The notes beneath the pieces are model-generated. The model was given only the letters and a program-made list of their open reading frames with translations, searched no databases and was not told where the DNA came from. Both the position numbers and the translations under genes were made by a program. This document shows, in pieces, positions 45,756 through 53,918 of a stretch of DNA of 64,000 nucleotides (positions within the stretch are counted from its first letter, which is position 1; each line of letters opens with the position of its first letter). The DNA is from DATKWD01 sp963704815 (GTDB lineage Bacteria; Actinomycetota; Acidimicrobiia; Acidimicrobiales; Salinilacustritrichaceae). Location: NCBI GenBank assembly GCA_963704815.1, contig CAVPHU010000003.1, forward strand, positions 203,646-267,645, read 5' to 3'.

Positions 45756-46412
45756 ATGCATCCCTCCCGACGAACGTTCCTCCTCGGTGCCGGCGCGGCG
45801 GTCGTGCTGGCCGCATGCGGCGAAGACGACAACGACGCCGCTGCCCCAACCGAGAGTCCCGCGCCCGGTGTAGGGGCGACGACCAACGGCCTCGACGGAG
45901 AGCTCCCACCGGTCGAGGCCACCGACCTCGAGCCGCTGCTCGGACCCCGCCTCGCCGAGCTGGGCCTCGTGCTCACCAACCGGGGCGGCCTCATCGACAC
46001 GCGCAACGGGCAGTACCTGCAGTCGCCCAACGGCAACCACGTGGCGCTCTACGTCGAGCCGGCGGGCGAGTACTCCAACGACCAGTTCATCGACGGCATC
46101 CTCGAGGTCACGCTGCTCAGCGCGCCCACGATCTTCGAGCGCTGGCCGGCGGTCGAGAGCTATGACATCTGCCAGGAGCCGCGGCCCGAGGACGATCCGA
46201 GCGACGAACCCATCCCCGCCACGCAGATCTTCATGACCAACGAGCAGAGCCAGGCCATCGACTGGGACACGGTGACGACGGTCGACCTCATCGCCGGCAC
46301 GCTCACCCAACCGAGGACCGTCGACCGGCTCACCGTGAGCCAGGCCCTCCAAGCCGAGCCCCGGTACGCCCAGATGTTCGAGGAAGCCAAGGCCCAGGCC
46401 GGCGTCGCCTGA
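45756..46412 (+). CDS. Tat-type lipoprotein of unknown function
   Basis: A 218-residue protein from ATG 45756. The N-terminus carries a twin-arginine-like SRRTFLLGAG followed by a lipobox VLAAC (Cys at about residue 20) and an acidic Ala/Pro linker, so it is exported and lipid-anchored. The rest alternates short strands; I recognise no domain. A TACGAT -10 at 45741-45746 lies nine bases before the ATG, suggesting a short leader. It follows the MFS gene by 30 bases and could be co-regulated. Only two Cys are present, one of them the lipidated Cys. Confidence 0.7.
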   Translation: MHPSRRTFLLGAGAAVVLAACGEDDNDAAAPTESPAPGVGATTNGLDGELPPVEATDLEPLLGPRLAELGLVLTNRGGLIDTRNGQYLQSPNGNHVALYVEPAGEYSNDQFIDGILEVTLLSAPTIFERWPAVESYDICQEPRPEDDPSDEPIPATQIFMTNEQSQAIDWDTVTTVDLIAGTLTQPRTVDRLTVSQALQAEPRYAQMFEEAKAQAGVA

Positions 46413-46422
46413 CCGGCGCCGG

Positions 46423-46993
46423 CTACGACAGCGACGGGAGCCACGCCCCGATGGCGTCGATGACCTGAGCATCGGCGCCCTTGAGGTCGTGGCGCTTGCC
46501 CTCGATCTGCACCCGGGTGACCGGACCGGCGACGCCCGAGAGGTGTTCGTCGAACTCCTCGGGCGAACCGAACTCGTCCTTGGTGCCCGAGACGAACAGA
46601 CACGGCACCCGCAGGTCGCCGAAGTGGGCGGTGCGCAGGTTCTCGGGCTTCTTCGCCGGGTGCAGCGGGTAGCAGATCAGGACCAAGCCGGCCGCGGGCA
46701 GCCCCTCGGCCACGGCCAGCGACGCACATGCGACCACCCATCGATCGCCCACCCAGCACGAGGGCCTCGGGTGCCACGCCGAGGTCGTCGGCGAAGACCT
46801 GTGCCGCGATGTTGGTCTCGGTCACCAGCTTCGGGGCGCGATCCGGGAACGGGCGTCCCTCGATCCGGTAGCCGAAGTCGAAGCGTCGAACCGGCAGCTC
46901 GGGCGCGAACGCATCCTCGATCGCCAGCAGGGAAGGGTGATTGCTGTTCGACCCCGCGCCAGGCGCCAGCAGCATCCCGCCTGGCCGCGTCAT
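46423..46993 (-). CDS. alpha/beta hydrolase (KANL3/TEX30-like; frameshift near 46740)
   Basis: About 190 residues of the small alpha/beta hydrolase type. Motifs: LLAPGAGSNSNHPSL (oxyanion loop), LGGRSMGGRM (nucleophile elbow), FVSGTKDEFGSPEE (catalytic Asp) and KRHDLKG (catalytic His). Removing one extra G near 46737 restores GRMCSLAVAEGLPAAG. The substrate is unknown. The ATG at 46993 overlaps the J-domain gene stop (ATGA), and the gene is last in the leftward seven-gene run. Confidence 0.82.
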
Positions 46994-47697
46994 CGGTGCA
47001 GCAGAATGGCGCGAGCCTCGGTGAGGTCGGCTATGCGCTCGGCCGCATCGTCGGACTCACCGCCGTGGTCGGGGTGGGCATCGCGGAGGAGGTCGCGGAA
47101 CCTGCGGGTGATGACCTTGCGACTGGGTGGCCCGCTGCCGTTGGCCGCGAGATCGAGGACGTCGAGCGCCCACGCCACCGGATCGACCACGGCGTTGATG
47201 CTCAGCGTCTGACCTCGGGTGTGCCCGGCGAGGTGAGCCACCAGGTCGGCATCGCGATCGCCGTGCCAGCGCATGCCCTTGCGCACCGAATCCATGACCG
47301 TTCGCCGAGGACCGGCGTCGAGTTGCCCGGCCGCGTAGACCGCTCCCAGGACGTGCTGGGCGGCTGTGCCCTTGCCATGGAAGTCGAACCGAAGCGCATC
47401 GCCGCTGCCGAGGAGGCGGAACGTGCTCTGTTGCAGGCCGACTCGGTCGGTCTGGAGACGGTGACGCAGGCGGGGCTGCACGACCCGCTGCCCTTCCTGC
47501 AACTGCAGCGTCAGCCGGGTCAGGTCCTCGACCATGTCGGGGTGGACGTCGGCCCAGTTCTTCGCCACGATCGCACCGACCAACACGCCCCCGAACCCCG
47601 GCGCCGGACTCACCGGCAGGTGGATCCGACCGAGCGCCAACCGCCGCGTCGGAGCGAACGCACGAGAGTGATACACCTCGAGCGCGGCCAACTCCAT
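46990..47697 (-). CDS. unknown protein with a C-terminal J-like domain
   Basis: A 235-residue protein starting at ATG 47697. The first 160 residues match no family I know; they contain a hydrophobic VLVGAIVAKNWADVHPDMVED segment and several basic strands. The last 45 residues have the helix-HPD-helix pattern of a J domain (ITRRFRDLLRDAHPDHGGES followed by an Ala-rich helix), so it may recruit an Hsp70. J domains are usually N-terminal; the C-terminal placement is unusual but known. It is 37 bases downstream of the zinc-ribbon gene. Confidence 0.65.
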   Translation of the reverse strand: MELAALEVYHSRAFAPTRRLALGRIHLPVSPAPGFGGVLVGAIVAKNWADVHPDMVEDLTRLTLQLQEGQRVVQPRLRHRLQTDRVGLQQSTFRLLGSGDALRFDFHGKGTAAQHVLGAVYAAGQLDAGPRRTVMDSVRKGMRWHGDRDADLVAHLAGHTRGQTLSINAVVDPVAWALDVLDLAANGSGPPSRKVITRRFRDLLRDAHPDHGGESDDAAERIADLTEARAILLHR

Positions 47698-47734
47698 CAG
47701 CCGAGGGTAGCCCTCGAATGCCCCGATTTCGCCC

Positions 47735-48589
47735 TCAGACGAGCGGCCGCAGCACCGCCCGGACCCGCTCGGCCTGTGCTCGAACGAAGTCCTCGTCGCC
47801 CTCGCCGTCGTCGCTCGTCTCGACCGCCTGGGCGGCCGTCGTGACGGCGAGGTTCCAGGTCTGGGGGTCGACGCCGAAGGGAGGTGCGGTCCCCGTGGCC
47901 CGTTCGGCCAGCACGCCTAGCGCCGACACCGCCTGGATATTCCACGGTTCCTTGCGCAGGGCATCGGCAGCGAGGAAGAGATCACTCATCAGCTCGGGTG
48001 GCGAGACCGGGCCAGGATCGTCGTCGGGGTCGAGCGCATCGGGGTGCGCCACGCGGTCGATCACGACCTCGGCCTCGGCGAGGTGGTCGGGGGGAACCAG
48101 GAGGAACCCGTCGTCGTCGTCCCACAGGTGCGGGACCCGGGCGACCCTGAGCTCGGCCTCGAGACGATCGAGCTCGTGGTCTTCCCAGTCCCACAGCTCG
48201 ACGACCTCGACGGGTGTGCCGTGCCGGACCGAGACGCCGAGCGACTCGTCGAGCAGGTCGAGCACGCGTTCGGCGGCCACGACGTGGGTACCGGGCACGA
48301 TCAGCTCGTCGTCGATGAGTTCGTACGGAACGAGCGACTCGCGCATGAGCCGATCCAGCGCTTCGACCGCGCCCTCGTCGGCCATCAGGAAGGTGTAGAC
48401 CGCCGGCTCGTCGCCGCCCACCAGATCGACCTGGCAGGTGGGGCACCGGGTGGCGGTCGGGATGAACCGGTCGCCACACGACGGGCACCGCTTCATCTCC
48501 TCGGGTGGACCACCGTCGCTGTCGAACGTCTCGGATCCGCCGTCATCTTCATCGTCATGCCGGTCGACGAACATGAGCCAGTCTCGCAT
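47735..48589 (-). CDS. acidic zinc-ribbon protein of unknown function
   Basis: The ATG at 48589 gives 284 residues; the longer open frame overlaps the HprK-like gene and is rejected. An acidic start (RHDDEDDGGSE) leads to a zinc ribbon, CPSCGDRFIPTATRCPTC at about residues 35-52, then repeated Leu/Val-rich segments with two DUF2007-like stretches (about 65-140 and 140-200: AVEALDRLMRESLVPYELID, HELDRLEAELRVARVPHLW). The C-terminus is helical. It may regulate or bind a protein partner; no enzymatic motif is visible. Confidence 0.6.
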   Translation of the reverse strand: MRDWLMFVDRHDDEDDGGSETFDSDGGPPEEMKRCPSCGDRFIPTATRCPTCQVDLVGGDEPAVYTFLMADEGAVEALDRLMRESLVPYELIDDELIVPGTHVVAAERVLDLLDESLGVSVRHGTPVEVVELWDWEDHELDRLEAELRVARVPHLWDDDDGFLLVPPDHLAEAEVVIDRVAHPDALDPDDDPGPVSPPELMSDLFLAADALRKEPWNIQAVSALGVLAERATGTAPPFGVDPQTWNLAVTTAAQAVETSDDGEGDEDFVRAQAERVRAVLRPLV

Positions 48590-48621
48590 GCCGCCGCTGG
48601 ACACCTCGGCGACCCCCACCC

Positions 48622-49641
48622 TCAGCTGAGTGATCGCAGCACCTCGGCGACGTCGGCCACATCGAGATCGAGCTCTGCGGCGACCTGCGTTGCGGTCCGG
48701 CCCTCGGTCAACAACAGGTGGATGGCGGCAGCCGAGGCATTGAGGTGTTGGACCGAGTCCCCGCTCATCACGACCGCCTCGGTGCCGATGAACACGTCTG
48801 TCGCCTCGCCGCGGAGTTCGACCAGCCAGCCGTGTGTCTCGGGCGGCGGCCCTGCATCGAGATGTCGATCGACCGCCAGAACGGCCCGGTCGAGGTCGGC
48901 GGTCCCGATCTCCGAGCAACTCGCACCGGCGAGCACGGCCACGACCCATTCGAGCCCGTCGGGATGTCCCACGGTGGACACCACCCCGAGTTCGAGGAGA
49001 CGAGCGAGCATCATCGCCGGGGTCAGATCGACGCTGTCGCTCCGTGTGTGATCGACCAGGGCCACGTGCCGGATCGGCAGCGATGCGGTGCACGAGAAGC
49101 CGAGGTCGTGGCTCGACCACAGCATCTTGCCCACACCGCTCTCGTCGACGACCGGAAGCCCGAGCAGGTCGCTCGAAGTACGCGACAGCCCGACCGGTCG
49201 GTGATACGGACGCACCGCACCCGACGACGGGTCGACGGCGCTGATGTCCTCGGCGACGAGGCTCATGCCGTCGATGAGCAGCCGGGCCGCGAGCGTCGAC
49301 TTCCCGCGGCCGGACGGGCCGACGAGCATGACGGCACCCCGGTGATCACCGACGGTCGAGGCGTGGAACGCCACCGTCGGTTCCGCGAGGGCGTGTTGGC
49401 CGAGATCCGCGATCAGGTGCTGCAGGATCGACCGGACCGGCCCCTGGGCGATCGTGGCCCCATCGAGCAACAGTGCGCCCCGGCCGCCCTCGTCGGTCAC
49501 GACCGTGTAGGCCACCGAAGCGGGACGGTCGACGATGCGGAGCCCGCCGAACAGCCGACCCAGGTCGACCCTGATCGGGCCTCGCGTCGTGAGTGTGAAC
49601 TCGTGATCAAGCGCGCCGAACGTGCCGACTTCGGTGGTCAC
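48622..49641 (-). CDS. HPr kinase-like (HprK-related) protein fused to a PqqD-like domain
   Basis: A 339-residue protein from GTG 49641. Residues 1-250 form an HprK/PEPCK-type P-loop kinase: Walker A LVGPSGRGKSTLAARLL (about residue 107), SLVAEDISAVD as the metal/catalytic region, and HRPVGLSR. The last 60 residues (GDSVQHLNASAAAIHLLLTEG, TATQVAAELDLDVADVAEVL) are a PqqD-like peptide-chaperone fold (a winged helix that binds leader peptides in RiPP systems). HprK-related kinases of this group are found in lasso-peptide and other peptide-maturation clusters, and some phosphorylate precursor serines. Here they lie next to a sortase-type surface protein. Partner identity is inference. Confidence 0.78.
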   Translation of the reverse strand: MTTEVGTFGALDHEFTLTTRGPIRVDLGRLFGGLRIVDRPASVAYTVVTDEGGRGALLLDGATIAQGPVRSILQHLIADLGQHALAEPTVAFHASTVGDHRGAVMLVGPSGRGKSTLAARLLIDGMSLVAEDISAVDPSSGAVRPYHRPVGLSRTSSDLLGLPVVDESGVGKMLWSSHDLGFSCTASLPIRHVALVDHTRSDSVDLTPAMMLARLLELGVVSTVGHPDGLEWVVAVLAGASCSEIGTADLDRAVLAVDRHLDAGPPPETHGWLVELRGEATDVFIGTEAVVMSGDSVQHLNASAAAIHLLLTEGRTATQVAAELDLDVADVAEVLRSLS

Positions 49642-49684
49642 GAGGCGACCGGACCCGGAGGACGACCGTCGAAGTCTGCGAGCG

Positions 49685-50137
49685 TCAGCTCGAGATCGAG
49701 ACCTTCTCGGCGCCCCGGCTTCGCTTCTGGCTCACGTACAGGGCTGCTCCGCCGAGGGCGACCAGGATGGCGCCGAAGCGTGCGAGCGGCAGGCTGGAAT
49801 CGTCGCCGGTGCGGGGCAGCGGAGCGGCTCCGCCCAGTGACACCACGATGGTCTGGACGAGGTCGCCGCAGGTGGCGGTCACCGTGATGTTGCCGGACAG
49901 GCCGGTCACGTCGATGACCTTGGAGAACGAGCCGTTGGCATCAGCCGTGGTCTCGACGGTCGGGTTGTACTGGATGGTCACGAGTTCGCCTGGCGCGCAA
50001 CCCGTGCCGGTGATGAGGACCTCGGTGTCGCTGAGGATCTCAGCGTTCAGGCTCGGCGGGTTGTACCCACCCGCGAACGCCGCAGGCGTCAGCAGGAGCA
50101 CCCAGCCGAGGCTCAATACGAGCAGCTTGCGAATCAT
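49685..50137 (-). CDS. LPRTG-type cell-wall-anchored surface protein
   Basis: A 150-residue secreted protein from ATG 50137 after AAGGGAA. It has a signal peptide (MIRKLLVLSLGWVLLLTPAAFA), a mature beta-sandwich domain of about 85 residues with two Cys (GTGCAPGELV and VTATCGDLV), and a C-terminal sorting signal PLPRTG, a hydrophobic stretch (FGAILVALGGAALYV) and a basic tail (SQKRSRG). LPxTG-type proteins are anchored by sortase; no sortase gene is in the window. It lies between a DUF4012 gene and the HprK/PqqD gene, so it is a candidate substrate of that kinase or of the downstream transferase, which is untested. Confidence 0.75.
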   Translation of the reverse strand: MIRKLLVLSLGWVLLLTPAAFAGGYNPPSLNAEILSDTEVLITGTGCAPGELVTIQYNPTVETTADANGSFSKVIDVTGLSGNITVTATCGDLVQTIVVSLGGAAPLPRTGDDSSLPLARFGAILVALGGAALYVSQKRSRGAEKVSISS

Positions 50138-50227
50138 CGAGATTCCCTTCGAAGTTCTCCGCGCTGCACCCAATGTGCCGCACGGTTGTTCACCCTACTC
50201 ACCACGTCCATGCGAGTCACGTGAAGC

Positions 50228-52561
50228 TCACGGATCTCCCGAGAGTCGCACCGATCCGGTGGTTTCGGACGGTTCCTGTACCCGGATTCCGTCGGACCAG
50301 GTCACCGACGCCGACACGATGTCGGGCACCGCCGTGGCGTTCGGCACGATCTCCAGTTCGTAGTCGTCGGCGCGATCGATGGCGCCGAGCAGCGAGAACA
50401 CGACGGTGATGGTCTCACCGCCTCCCACCACGACGGTGGCGCCGTGCCGGTTCAGCGAGGGCGATTCGTTGGTGCGTCCCGAGATGGTCTCGCCGTCCAC
50501 CGTCACCCCCGTGAGTGCCCACGGCGTGTAGATCGACAGGTTGAGACGATGGTCGAGCTCGCCGAGCCCATCGCCGAGCTCGTCTCCGGTCACCACATCC
50601 GGAAGACCCGGCTGGACGCCGTTGGTCAGCGTGACGGTCACCGTCGATCGCACAGCGGTCGTCTCGTCGTCGAGCTCGACCCGGACGTCGACGGTCCGCT
50701 GGAGGTAGGCGTCGACCTTGTTGACCCGGGTGTTGCTGTGGGTGACCGAGACCAGATCGGGCGCATCGGACTCCATGGCCCCGTCGAGGCCGGTCCGCTG
50801 CAGCAGCGAGGCCGCCGAACCGTCGAGCGTCGTGAAGAGCAACCGTCGCTGGGCCACCAAGGGCGCCAACGTGTCGGCCAAGACCTGGGGGGCGGGAATC
50901 GCCCCGTCCAGCAGTTCGTCGAACACGACCTCGGCGGCATCGCCCAACAGGTCCCTGATCTCCGAGTTGGGCAGGTCACCGAACTGCTCATACTGCTCGC
51001 GCAGCAGGATGTCGGTTGCGTTCTTGGCGGTCAGCGTGACGTCGGTGCCCGGGAGTTGCTGTGGTCCAGTGAACTTCAGGAGCGCGGCCAGCGTCGCCGG
51101 GTCCGTGTAGAGCGTTCCGTCGACGGGCTCGAGTCCGCTGTCCTCCCACAGCGCGGCGGTGACCCGCGACACCTCGGGGAAGTCGGGCCAGTCGGTCCAG
51201 TTCTGAACGAACACCTGCGGTCGAGCGGCGGCGTAGGGCGCCGGGGTCTCGGCGGGCAGCTCCGGGACCGTTCCGGCCACAGCGAACTTGACGTCGCCGT
51301 AGGGAACGGTGTCGAACGTCAGCTCGCCGTCGTCAGCACGGAGCAGTCCGTAGCTCCCGGCGAAGCCACCGAGCTCACGAGCCTCCGCCGGATTGCCGCC
51401 CAACACGAGATAGGTACGCGGCTGGTCGGCTCCGAGCAGGGTGGGAGCGGCCTCGAGGGCTTCGGACGCGTTGCGGACGGCTGGCAACGAATCGTCGAGC
51501 TCGTCACGGAGGTCGTCGATCTGGGCCGCCACCGGCGCCGCGAGCCACCCCACGTCGACGTCGTCGACCGACGCGACGCTTCTCTCGAACGACGCCAGGA
51601 GGTCGACCGACACTGGTGCCAGTTCCTCGATGCGATCCAGGTCGATGGAACCGTCGACGATCACGTCCTGACCGCCCAGCGCTCCGACCGCTGCCTCCGA
51701 GGCAGCGGCGAGATCGGCTGCCTGCGCTGCGAGGTCGTGCACGGCCCCCAGGTGCTGGGACGCCACGGGAACGAGCCGCCCGGGCAGCGCCCAGACCGCC
51801 CCGGCCCGATCGGCCGCCTCGTCGAAGGACGCCTGGGCCCGCTCGAAGCTCGCCGCCGCCGCCACGTCCTTGCCGGCTCGGGCCTCGTCGATGCCGGCTC
51901 TGGATTCGTCGATGCCGGCGCGCAGAGGACCGCGAGCGGACAGAGCCGCCAAGCCGATGAGGACGATGCCGACCGCAGCCAACCCGGCCACGACCAACGC
52001 CGCGCTGCGGATTCGGCGTTGATCCCGCTGCGCGAGCTTGCGAGCGGCCGACACGAAGATCGGCACGACGGCGATCGCGCCGATGAGCAACGACAGTCCG
52101 AAGCGGTCGAAGTCGCTGAGGCCCATGACCCCGAGCCCCACGGCCCCACCGACGGTCGCTCCGACCAGCCGGCTGCGCTTGCGAGCCGGGATGGAGGCGA
52201 TGGCGGTGATGAGCGCGACGGTTCCGCCGGTCACCCCGAGATCGGTTCCGGAGCAGGCAGCGACCACACCGCCGGCCCACACCCATGAGATCCGGGTGCC
52301 CCGCGATGCCGCGAGCGAGACGAGGACGACGAACGCAGCTCGTTCGACGGCGTCGACCGCCGGCACGCCGGTGGGCGCAGCCGTGACGAACAGGGCCGCC
52401 ACCCCCGACACCACCGTGGGGATCAGCGCCAGACGCCTGCGACGCCGACGCGAGCTCTGGGACGAGCGCGAGGTCCTTCGAGTTCGTCCGACCGAGGTCC
52501 GGTCTCCGCCCCCGTGGTCGCTCGTGATCTGGTCGCTCAAGGTCGGTGGGTTCTTTGCCAT
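50228..52561 (-). CDS. large DUF4012 membrane protein
   Basis: A 777-residue protein from ATG 52561. A basic N-terminus (SRSSQSSRRRRRRLALIPT) precedes six or seven membrane segments to about residue 240. An extracellular part follows: a helical region with DESRAGIDEARAGKD repeats, then the DUF4012 core (YLVLGGNPAEARELGGFAGSYGLL, YGDVKFAV, DWPDFPEVSRVTAALWEDSG, VDGTLYTDPATLAALLKFTGP) and a C-terminal beta sandwich (STVTVTLTNG, LNLSIYTPWAL). DUF4012 proteins occur widely in actinobacterial exopolysaccharide and surface-protein loci; the function is unknown. It overlaps the 3' end of the nucleotidyltransferase gene by 25 bases. Confidence 0.85.
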   Translation of the reverse strand: MAKNPPTLSDQITSDHGGGDRTSVGRTRRTSRSSQSSRRRRRRLALIPTVVSGVAALFVTAAPTGVPAVDAVERAAFVVLVSLAASRGTRISWVWAGGVVAACSGTDLGVTGGTVALITAIASIPARKRSRLVGATVGGAVGLGVMGLSDFDRFGLSLLIGAIAVVPIFVSAARKLAQRDQRRIRSAALVVAGLAAVGIVLIGLAALSARGPLRAGIDESRAGIDEARAGKDVAAAASFERAQASFDEAADRAGAVWALPGRLVPVASQHLGAVHDLAAQAADLAAASEAAVGALGGQDVIVDGSIDLDRIEELAPVSVDLLASFERSVASVDDVDVGWLAAPVAAQIDDLRDELDDSLPAVRNASEALEAAPTLLGADQPRTYLVLGGNPAEARELGGFAGSYGLLRADDGELTFDTVPYGDVKFAVAGTVPELPAETPAPYAAARPQVFVQNWTDWPDFPEVSRVTAALWEDSGLEPVDGTLYTDPATLAALLKFTGPQQLPGTDVTLTAKNATDILLREQYEQFGDLPNSEIRDLLGDAAEVVFDELLDGAIPAPQVLADTLAPLVAQRRLLFTTLDGSAASLLQRTGLDGAMESDAPDLVSVTHSNTRVNKVDAYLQRTVDVRVELDDETTAVRSTVTVTLTNGVQPGLPDVVTGDELGDGLGELDHRLNLSIYTPWALTGVTVDGETISGRTNESPSLNRHGATVVVGGGETITVVFSLLGAIDRADDYELEIVPNATAVPDIVSASVTWSDGIRVQEPSETTGSVRLSGDP

Positions 52562-53889
52562 CGGGCCTGGGACATGGCCTTGAGGTGACGGGCCCGCCCG
52601 CGCCAGTCGAGCACCGACAACGGTCCGATCCAGTGCAGGATGGGCCCCGGATCGCCGGCCTCGACCAGCTCGCGTTCGTAGAACCTCGGACGGGCCGCGG
52701 TGAGACCCTCGAGCCATCCGGGGTCTGCGATCGAGATCCCGAGATCGGCCAGGTCTCGTTCCACCACGTGAAGCAGTGTGGTCGCTCGCCACCGCGCGAT
52801 GGCGTCGCCCCACTGCTGGTGCTCATCCGGCGTCGGCCAGGTGGCGAGTACATCGCAGAGCGACGACGCACGACGGTAGCCCGGCGCGCTGAGGGCATGG
52901 TGGGCGACGGCGTGCGCCCAACGGTCGGGCCGGGCGAGCGCCTGCAACGTCACGCCGCCGATCTCACACGGCACCGTCGGGAGCAGGCCGACCGCGCCGT
53001 ACGGAAGCATGACGGGTCGGGCGTGGAGATCGATCTCGACGCCCGAGGGCATCCTGACGGTGGTGGCCTTGGCCAGGGTCGAGATCTCGTCGCTGACGAC
53101 GGAGACCGCTCCTCGCCGGACGAGGAGCTCGACGGCGCTCGCGACATCTGCGGCCGAGAGCAGCAGATCGACATCACCCGTCTGGCGCCAGGCCGGTGAC
53201 GGGTAGTCGAGATGACCCGTGGCGAGCCCCTTGAGGAGCACGAAACCGAGTCCGGCGCGGTCGAGGACCTCAGCCACCGACAACAGCTCGATCTCGATCG
53301 CCACCGACGATCGCTGCACCGCCCGGTCGCGTTGCACGATCGCCTCGGCGGTCGCGGCGGGCACGGCCACCGAGCCGTCGTGCACCGCCTGCGCGAGGAG
53401 GGGGACCACCCGCTGGCCCATCGCCCACTCGAGCAGCTCGAGCAGCTCTCCCGGATCCTCGATGACGATCTCGTCGGGCTGAGACAGACCGTGAGCCAGC
53501 ACGACCCCTCGAGGGTCGGCGCCGACCTCGACCCGGACCGACGTCGACGACCCACCAACCGTTGGCCGACCATCCGCAGTGACGACGCCGCCGGCGTGGA
53601 GTTCGGCGATCATGGATTCGAGCCCGGCCGAGTCGTCGAGTCCCAGCCACGCCGTCAGATCAGCGACGGTTCGGGGCACCGCGACCTCTTCGAAGAGGGC
53701 GGCGGCCCCGGTGCTCAACTCGGTCAACGCACCCGACTCGCCCTCCGCGACCACGGCGTAGTCGCGGCGACGCGGTGAGGTCGCGCCACACGGGCCCAGG
53801 CAGTTCGTTCCGCTCCCAACGGCCCCATCGTGGTGGATGGGGAAACACCTGCGCCAGTAGGGCTCGGCGTTAGGGTGATCACGTTTCAT
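52537..53889 (-). CDS. nucleotidyltransferase-fold protein (NTP_transf_5/PF14907 type) with N-terminal PqqD-like domain
   Basis: From ATG 53889 about 450 residues. The N-terminal part (ESGALTELSTGAAALFEEVAV, RTVADLTAWLGLDDSAGLESMIAELHAGG) looks like a PqqD winged-helix, and the body is a PF14907-type nucleotidyltransferase with the GDVDLLLSAADVASAVELLVRRGAV acidic motif (Asp-x-Asp), LLKGLATGHLDYPS and VEIDLHARP. This family is often found beside HprK-related kinases and PqqD proteins in peptide clusters. The first 45 residues are odd: in the adjacent frame GPVWRDLTASPR reads better, so a frame error near 53775 may have altered the N-terminus. It is divergent from the epimerase gene (29 bases). 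Confidence 0.75.
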   Translation of the reverse strand: MKRDHPNAEPYWRRCFPIHHDGAVGSGTNCLGPCGATSPRRRDYAVVAEGESGALTELSTGAAALFEEVAVPRTVADLTAWLGLDDSAGLESMIAELHAGGVVTADGRPTVGGSSTSVRVEVGADPRGVVLAHGLSQPDEIVIEDPGELLELLEWAMGQRVVPLLAQAVHDGSVAVPAATAEAIVQRDRAVQRSSVAIEIELLSVAEVLDRAGLGFVLLKGLATGHLDYPSPAWRQTGDVDLLLSAADVASAVELLVRRGAVSVVSDEISTLAKATTVRMPSGVEIDLHARPVMLPYGAVGLLPTVPCEIGGVTLQALARPDRWAHAVAHHALSAPGYRRASSLCDVLATWPTPDEHQQWGDAIARWRATTLLHVVERDLADLGISIADPGWLEGLTAARPRFYERELVEAGDPGPILHWIGPLSVLDWRGRARHLKAMSQARWQRTHRP

Positions 53890-53918
53890 TCGCCAGTGCG
53901 TCGAGGTCGAGCGAACAC

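Noticed and set aside
46423..53889. Lasso-peptide gene cluster
   Set aside because: HprK-like and PqqD-like domains are present, but there is no asparagine-synthetase-like cyclase, no B2 protease and no short precursor ORF that I can see.
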